Positions 5,410 through 8,415 of a stretch of 8,415 bases of DNA are shown one piece after another. The stretch is from Microcaldota archaeon. GTDB lineage: Archaea; Micrarchaeota; Micrarchaeia; Micrarchaeales; CABMGC01. The notes under the pieces were generated by a model that saw nothing but the letters and a program-made list of their open reading frames with translations, ran no database searches and was not told the origin of the DNA. Each line of letters begins with the position of its first letter. Position 1 is the first letter of the stretch. The stretch spans positions 1-8,415 of the forward strand of contig JAJZEU010000012.1 of assembly GCA_021805625.1 (NCBI GenBank), in the 5' to 3' direction. The position numbers were made by a program, and so were the translations under genes.

Positions 5410-6264
5410 TTGCAGCAGGAATCCTTTGCAGAAAAGGTAATATACAGGCTCATAAAGAAGCACATGGCAGGGCCCACTATGAACCTCGCCATCAAGAAGG
5501 CAAAGCAGATCAATGACAAGGGTCTGCCAGTTTCGATAACCTTCCTGAGCGCAGCGCCTTCTGACAGACCCAAGGTAAACTATGTGACAAACACATACCT
5601 ACAATTGGCAAGGGAGATAGCAAGGACGGGTGTGAGGGGCAGCATAGACGTGCCCCTAGAGCAGGTGGGCATGAGCGTTTCAGAGGAAGTGGCAGCAGAT
5701 AGCGCCAGCAGAATAATCGAGGCATGCAGAAGGTACGGCATCTTCGCTTGGATAGGCATAGGCGATCCACCAAAGGAGCTTAAGGTAGTAAGGAAGATTG
5801 GTTTTCAGAAGGGTGTGGGTCTGTACTTCAACAGCATAAGGAATCTCGGGCAGTATGTCGAAAAAGACGACGCTGCATATCCAATAAAGGTCGCGTGCAA
5901 AATAAACGGCGAGAAGAAGGACGAAGAGAAGGAACGCGTGCTCAGCGAGATAAGCAAGATGCTCAGGAAGTTCCGCAGCCTCATGCTATTCTCACCAAGC
6001 GAGAGCGTCATGGCAAAGCTTTTCAGCGACGCGAAAAATAGAAAGGCTTTAATCTTTGAGTTCCAATTAGGGTACAGCGATAAAAAGCTGAACAGAATAG
6101 TCAAGCGTGGAGCCAGGGTAAGCATAAGCATGCCGTTTGGCAGGGACTGGGTGGGCTACGCGATAAACAACGTCCCTGAAGGCTACATGAGGCTGCTCGC
6201 AAACACGCTGCTGAAGGAGGAAAAGGAAGAAAAGGAGGAAGGAATAAAGAAAAAAGTGGGGTAG
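5410..6264 (+). CDS. Proline dehydrogenase-like (PRODH-fold) protein, catalytic residues divergent
   Basis: The layout follows single-domain proline dehydrogenases (FAD-binding TIM barrel): a lead helix with AGPTMNLAIKKAKQINDKG (20-38), strand VSITFL, helix TNTYLQLAREIARTG (60-74), strand plus loop GSIDVPLEQVGMSVSEE (77-93), strand GIFAWIGIGDPP (110-121), and late strand-loop RVSISMPFGRDWVGYAINN (to 254). Active PRODHs carry Lys in SVKLTQLG, acidic residues in WIDMED, and an Arg-Arg pair in YxxRR that holds the substrate carboxylate. Here these read DVPLEQVG, WIGIGD and Y250-A-I-N-N. Proline oxidation is therefore doubtful. The C-terminus is a Lys/Glu tail (about 266-283). The start is uncertain: a TGA at 5398 limits it, TTG 5410 keeps the lead helix, and ATG 5464 would cut it. 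It heads the operon, 4 nt before the SDR gene. Confidence 0.7.
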   Translation: MQQESFAEKVIYRLIKKHMAGPTMNLAIKKAKQINDKGLPVSITFLSAAPSDRPKVNYVTNTYLQLAREIARTGVRGSIDVPLEQVGMSVSEEVAADSASRIIEACRRYGIFAWIGIGDPPKELKVVRKIGFQKGVGLYFNSIRNLGQYVEKDDAAYPIKVACKINGEKKDEEKERVLSEISKMLRKFRSLMLFSPSESVMAKLFSDAKNRKALIFEFQLGYSDKKLNRIVKRGARVSISMPFGRDWVGYAINNVPEGYMRLLANTLLKEEKEEKEEGIKKKVG

Positions 6265-6268
6265 TCAG

Positions 6269-7327
6269 GTGCCAAGGACTCCAAAGAAGAACGCAGGAAA
6301 AACAGACGAGGCTACAGCTAGGAATGCCGATCCGCAGCAGGCAGACGATAGCAATGAGGCAGAGCATCCAAGGCACGAAATAAGCGTGGTTACCGGAGCG
6401 AACGGCAGGTTCGGGAAGGAGCTCATAAGGATGCTAATCAAGCGCGGCGATACCATAAGGGCGCTTGTCAAGAGAAGGGAGATAATCATCGAGCTTCCAT
6501 CCGGAGTGGTACCCTACGTCGGAGACATAAACGACACAAAGGTGCTGAACGATGCAATCACAGGAGCAGACAACGTCTTCCACCTTGCGGCGATAGTGAG
6601 CGCCTACGGCAATCCCACCGATGAAGTGGTAAGGGTCAATGTAGACGGCACGAGGAACGTGCTCGATGCGTGCGAGAAGCACGGCATAAAGCATTTTATC
6701 TTCACGAGCAGCAGCGACGTATACGGCAGCAAGAGGAAGGAGATACTGGACGAGAATGCAAAGCTGATGCCCAACGACAAGTACGGCTACAGCAAGATGC
6801 TTGCTGAGAAGGTGATAGAAAGGTACAGGCAGACAGTGCCCTACACCATTTTCAGGATGGCAACACTGTACGGCCAGAATTTCGAGGGCTCCTTCTTCAA
6901 GATATTCAAGGCAATAAAGGAGCAGAAGGCATACATCATAGGCAACGGCATGAACCATCTGGCTCTGCTGCATGTTTATGACGCCCTTCAGGCATTCGTG
7001 CTTGCAAAGGAGAGCCTCTCAAACATGGGAAAGATATACAATCTTTCTGACGGTGAGGCTTATACGCAGGAGCACCTGCTCAACATCGCAGCAGATATGC
7101 TCGGCGTGCCAAGGCCGTCAAGGCACATGAACGAGCTCATGGTAAAGTTTATTGCAAAGGAAAGGGGGCTCGATACCGATGAACTCAGGTTCCTCACAAG
7201 CAACAGGATACTAGACATATCAAAGGTGAAGGGTGAGATAGGCTTCAGTCCATCGGTAAGCATACGGCGCGGCGCAACGGAACTCGTGGAGGAGTTCAAC
7301 AGGAAAGGGGCCGCAAAAGCGAAGTAA
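6269..7327 (+). CDS. NAD(P)-dependent epimerase/dehydratase (extended SDR family)
   Basis: This is a Rossmann-fold extended short-chain dehydrogenase of 352 residues. Cofactor loop T42-G43-A-N-G46-R-F-G49, acidic turn G85-D86-I, strand V103-F-H-L-A-A108, catalytic serine region T146-S-S-S-D-V-Y-G153, and catalytic pair Y172-x-x-x-K176 (YGYSK) are all present; a substrate-domain signature LLHVYDALQAFVLA follows. Such enzymes act on nucleotide sugars, sterol- or isoprenoid-like alcohols, or related substrates; the substrate is not readable. Unusually, the core is preceded by about 36 charged, Ala/Asp/Lys-rich, probably disordered residues, since GTG 6269 is the only start after the previous stop. 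An internal GTG encoding V40 would remove the tail but also clip the first strand. It lies 4 nt after the PRODH-like gene and 9 nt before GGGP synthase. Confidence 0.85.
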   Translation: MPRTPKKNAGKTDEATARNADPQQADDSNEAEHPRHEISVVTGANGRFGKELIRMLIKRGDTIRALVKRREIIIELPSGVVPYVGDINDTKVLNDAITGADNVFHLAAIVSAYGNPTDEVVRVNVDGTRNVLDACEKHGIKHFIFTSSSDVYGSKRKEILDENAKLMPNDKYGYSKMLAEKVIERYRQTVPYTIFRMATLYGQNFEGSFFKIFKAIKEQKAYIIGNGMNHLALLHVYDALQAFVLAKESLSNMGKIYNLSDGEAYTQEHLLNIAADMLGVPRPSRHMNELMVKFIAKERGLDTDELRFLTSNRILDISKVKGEIGFSPSVSIRRGATELVEEFNRKGAAKAK

Positions 7328-7332
7328 GGTGA
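7328..7332 (+). promoter_or_regulatory. Shine-Dalgarno of GGGP synthase
   Basis: GGTGA, within AAGGTGAG that begins inside the preceding gene's stop codon, lies 4 nt before ATG 7337. It is the clearest ribosome binding site in the window. Operon-internal genes here use such sites, while promoter-proximal genes appear leaderless. Confidence 0.75.
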
Positions 7333-7336
7333 GTTT

Positions 7337-8125
7337 ATGAAGATTGGAAAAGTTGAGAAATACATATACGACACGCTGGAGAGGAAGGGCGCAATGCTTT
7401 TCATGCTTGTTGACCCTGTAGACTACAAGAACCCTGATGAAGCGGTAAGGACTGCAGACAGTGCCGTCAAAGGCGGAGCAGACCTGATACTGATAGGCGG
7501 CAGCATAGGTGCGCAGGGCAGCCTGCTGGACTACGTTTCAAAAGGCATAAAAGACAAGATAGGAGACGTGCCTCTGGTAATATTCCCTGGCAACATCGCC
7601 ACGATAAGCCAGTATGCCGATGCAATCTACTTCATGTCCTTGCTGAATGCAAGGAACCCCTACTGGATAATACAAGCTCAGCTGCTTTCCGCGCCGCTAA
7701 TACATCAGCTCAAGATAGAGCCTATGCCTGTAGGATATATTGTGGTGCATCCCGGAGGAACCGTAGGCTGGGTAGGCGATGCCAACCTTGTTCCTAGGGA
7801 GAAGCCCAAGATAGCCGCAGCCCTCGCAACAGCGGGAGAATACCTTGGCAACAGGTTCATAGTAACGGACGTGGGCTCGAATCCCGCACTTCAGCATTCC
7901 GGGCCTGTGCCGTCTGCAATAATAAGGGAGGTGAAGAAGGCGATAAGCGTGCCATACATAGTCGGCGGCGGCATAACTACAGCCGACAAGCTTCGCACCG
8001 TATACAAGGCAGGGGCAGACATTGTCCAGATAGGCACTGCCATAGAAAAATCCGGAGACGCGCTGAAGCGGACGAAGTTGTTCTCGAAGATCACTGCAGA
8101 AGAGGGCAAGAAGAAGATCAGTTGA
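7337..8125 (+). CDS. Geranylgeranylglyceryl phosphate synthase
   Basis: This TIM-barrel prenyltransferase joins sn-glycerol-1-phosphate to geranylgeranyl diphosphate, making the first ether bond of archaeal membrane lipids (Mg2+ dependent, cytoplasmic or membrane-associated). Family motifs run in order: LVDP with metal-binding D26; I53-G-G-S-I-G (53-58); F83-P-G-N; Y134-I-V-V-H-P-G-G-T-V-G-W-V-G-D-A149, the phosphate and prenyl pocket signature; V209-G-G-G-I213 and Q231-I-G-T-A, the G1P phosphate-binding loops. The 262-residue length is normal. ATG 7337 has a strong GGTGA 4 nt upstream. It is coupled to the SDR gene before it (9-nt gap) and to the RqcH gene after it (4-nt gap). The enzyme is diagnostic of archaea in this context, although related prenyltransferases (PcrB) occur in some bacteria. 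Confidence 0.96.
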   Translation: MKIGKVEKYIYDTLERKGAMLFMLVDPVDYKNPDEAVRTADSAVKGGADLILIGGSIGAQGSLLDYVSKGIKDKIGDVPLVIFPGNIATISQYADAIYFMSLLNARNPYWIIQAQLLSAPLIHQLKIEPMPVGYIVVHPGGTVGWVGDANLVPREKPKIAAALATAGEYLGNRFIVTDVGSNPALQHSGPVPSAIIREVKKAISVPYIVGGGITTADKLRTVYKAGADIVQIGTAIEKSGDALKRTKLFSKITAEEGKKKIS

Positions 8126-8129
8126 GGGG

Positions 8130-8415
8130 ATGCGTGAAATAGCCTCGGTAGAGCTCCACGTTGTGTCGATGGAGCTCAAGGTACTCGAGAATATGTATCT
8201 CAAGAAGTTCTACGATCTGGGCGACAGGAGCTTCAGGTTGGCTTTTTCCGGCAAGGAGGGCAGCGCGCAGGCTTACTGCAGGCTCACCAAGGTCATAAAC
8301 AAAAGCACATTCAGCGAGGAGGCGCAGGGCTCTACGACTTTTGCAACAGCCGTGAGGAAGAGGCTTGTGGGGATGAAGCTCGATGCCGTATCGCAGCACG
8401 GAACAGACCGAATAC
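8130..8415 (+). CDS. RqcH/NEMF-family (NFACT) ribosome quality-control protein, N-terminal part
   Basis: ATG 8130 opens a frame that runs off the window after about 95 codons. The fragment matches the NFACT-N domain of the FbpA / Rqc2 / RqcH family: REIASVELHVVSMELK (2-17) as the first helix, beta hairpins through FRLAFSGKEG, the long conserved helix F71-A-T-A-V-R-K-R-L-V-G (residues 71-81), and strand LDAVSQHGTDRI. Characterised members bind stalled 60S or 50S subunits and recruit tRNA to add untemplated C-terminal residues (Ala in bacterial RqcH, Ala/Thr in yeast Rqc2). The closing D93-R94 pair lines up with the Asp-Arg known to be needed for tailing. TTGAGGGG before the ATG gives a weak Shine-Dalgarno, and the gap to the GGGP synthase stop is 4 nt. 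The NFACT-R and C-terminal domains lie outside the window. Confidence 0.85.
   Translation, partial: MREIASVELHVVSMELKVLENMYLKKFYDLGDRSFRLAFSGKEGSAQAYCRLTKVINKSTFSEEAQGSTTFATAVRKRLVGMKLDAVSQHGTDRI

Noticed and set aside
1..8415. CRISPR arrays, insertion sequences, integrases, toxin-antitoxin or defence cassettes.
   Set aside because: No regularly spaced repeats, terminal inverted repeats, transposase, nuclease or small paired toxin-antitoxin genes are visible on either strand.

Overview
The window is archaeal, most likely from a small-genome DPANN-type archaeon of the Micrarchaeota/ARMAN kind. The domain call is firm: it holds a homomeric archaeal NAC protein, a DUF424 protein, an archaeal-type TruD, geranylgeranylglyceryl phosphate (GGGP) synthase for ether lipids, and a tRNA that only folds if a short non-canonical intron is removed. 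Several genes also have TATA-like boxes about 26-30 nt before the start codon with no Shine-Dalgarno (leaderless style). The phylum is an inference; no 16S or other decisive marker is present.

Left part (1-1540, visibly AT-richer): the 3' end of a TPR protein cut by the window edge, a compact Nudix hydrolase, and what looks like the wreck of a small zinc-ribbon protein gene with an in-frame TGA and a probable frameshift. This has the feel of a less conserved, decaying stretch.

Middle (1540-5325): the + strand NAC gene converges within 5 bp on a minus-strand pair made of a membrane-embedded GT2 glycosyltransferase (cellulose-synthase-like D, D, ED, QxxRW) and a DUF424 protein. A palindrome-rich 173-bp spacer follows, then a tRNA-Ser(CGA) with an apparent 13-nt intron. 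That tRNA converges within 6 bp on minus-strand truD.

Right part (5326-8415): a TTTAAA-centred box sits between truD and a tightly packed + strand operon and could serve both directions. The operon holds a proline-dehydrogenase-like barrel protein that appears to have lost the catalytic signature residues, an extended SDR-type NAD-dependent epimerase/dehydratase with a charged N-terminal extension, GGGP synthase, and the N-terminal part of an RqcH/NEMF-family (NFACT) protein that runs off the window. Gaps between these genes are 4, 9 and 4 nt, so co-transcription and translational coupling are likely.

Functionally the window mixes translation and quality control (NAC, TruD, tRNA-Ser, RqcH) with envelope chemistry (GT2, GGGP synthase, possibly the SDR). 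No CRISPR array, insertion sequence, integrase, toxin-antitoxin or defence cassette is visible. The items most worth following are the tRNA intron, the catalytically degenerate PRODH-like protein at the head of a lipid/ribosome-rescue operon, and the broken zinc-ribbon gene.
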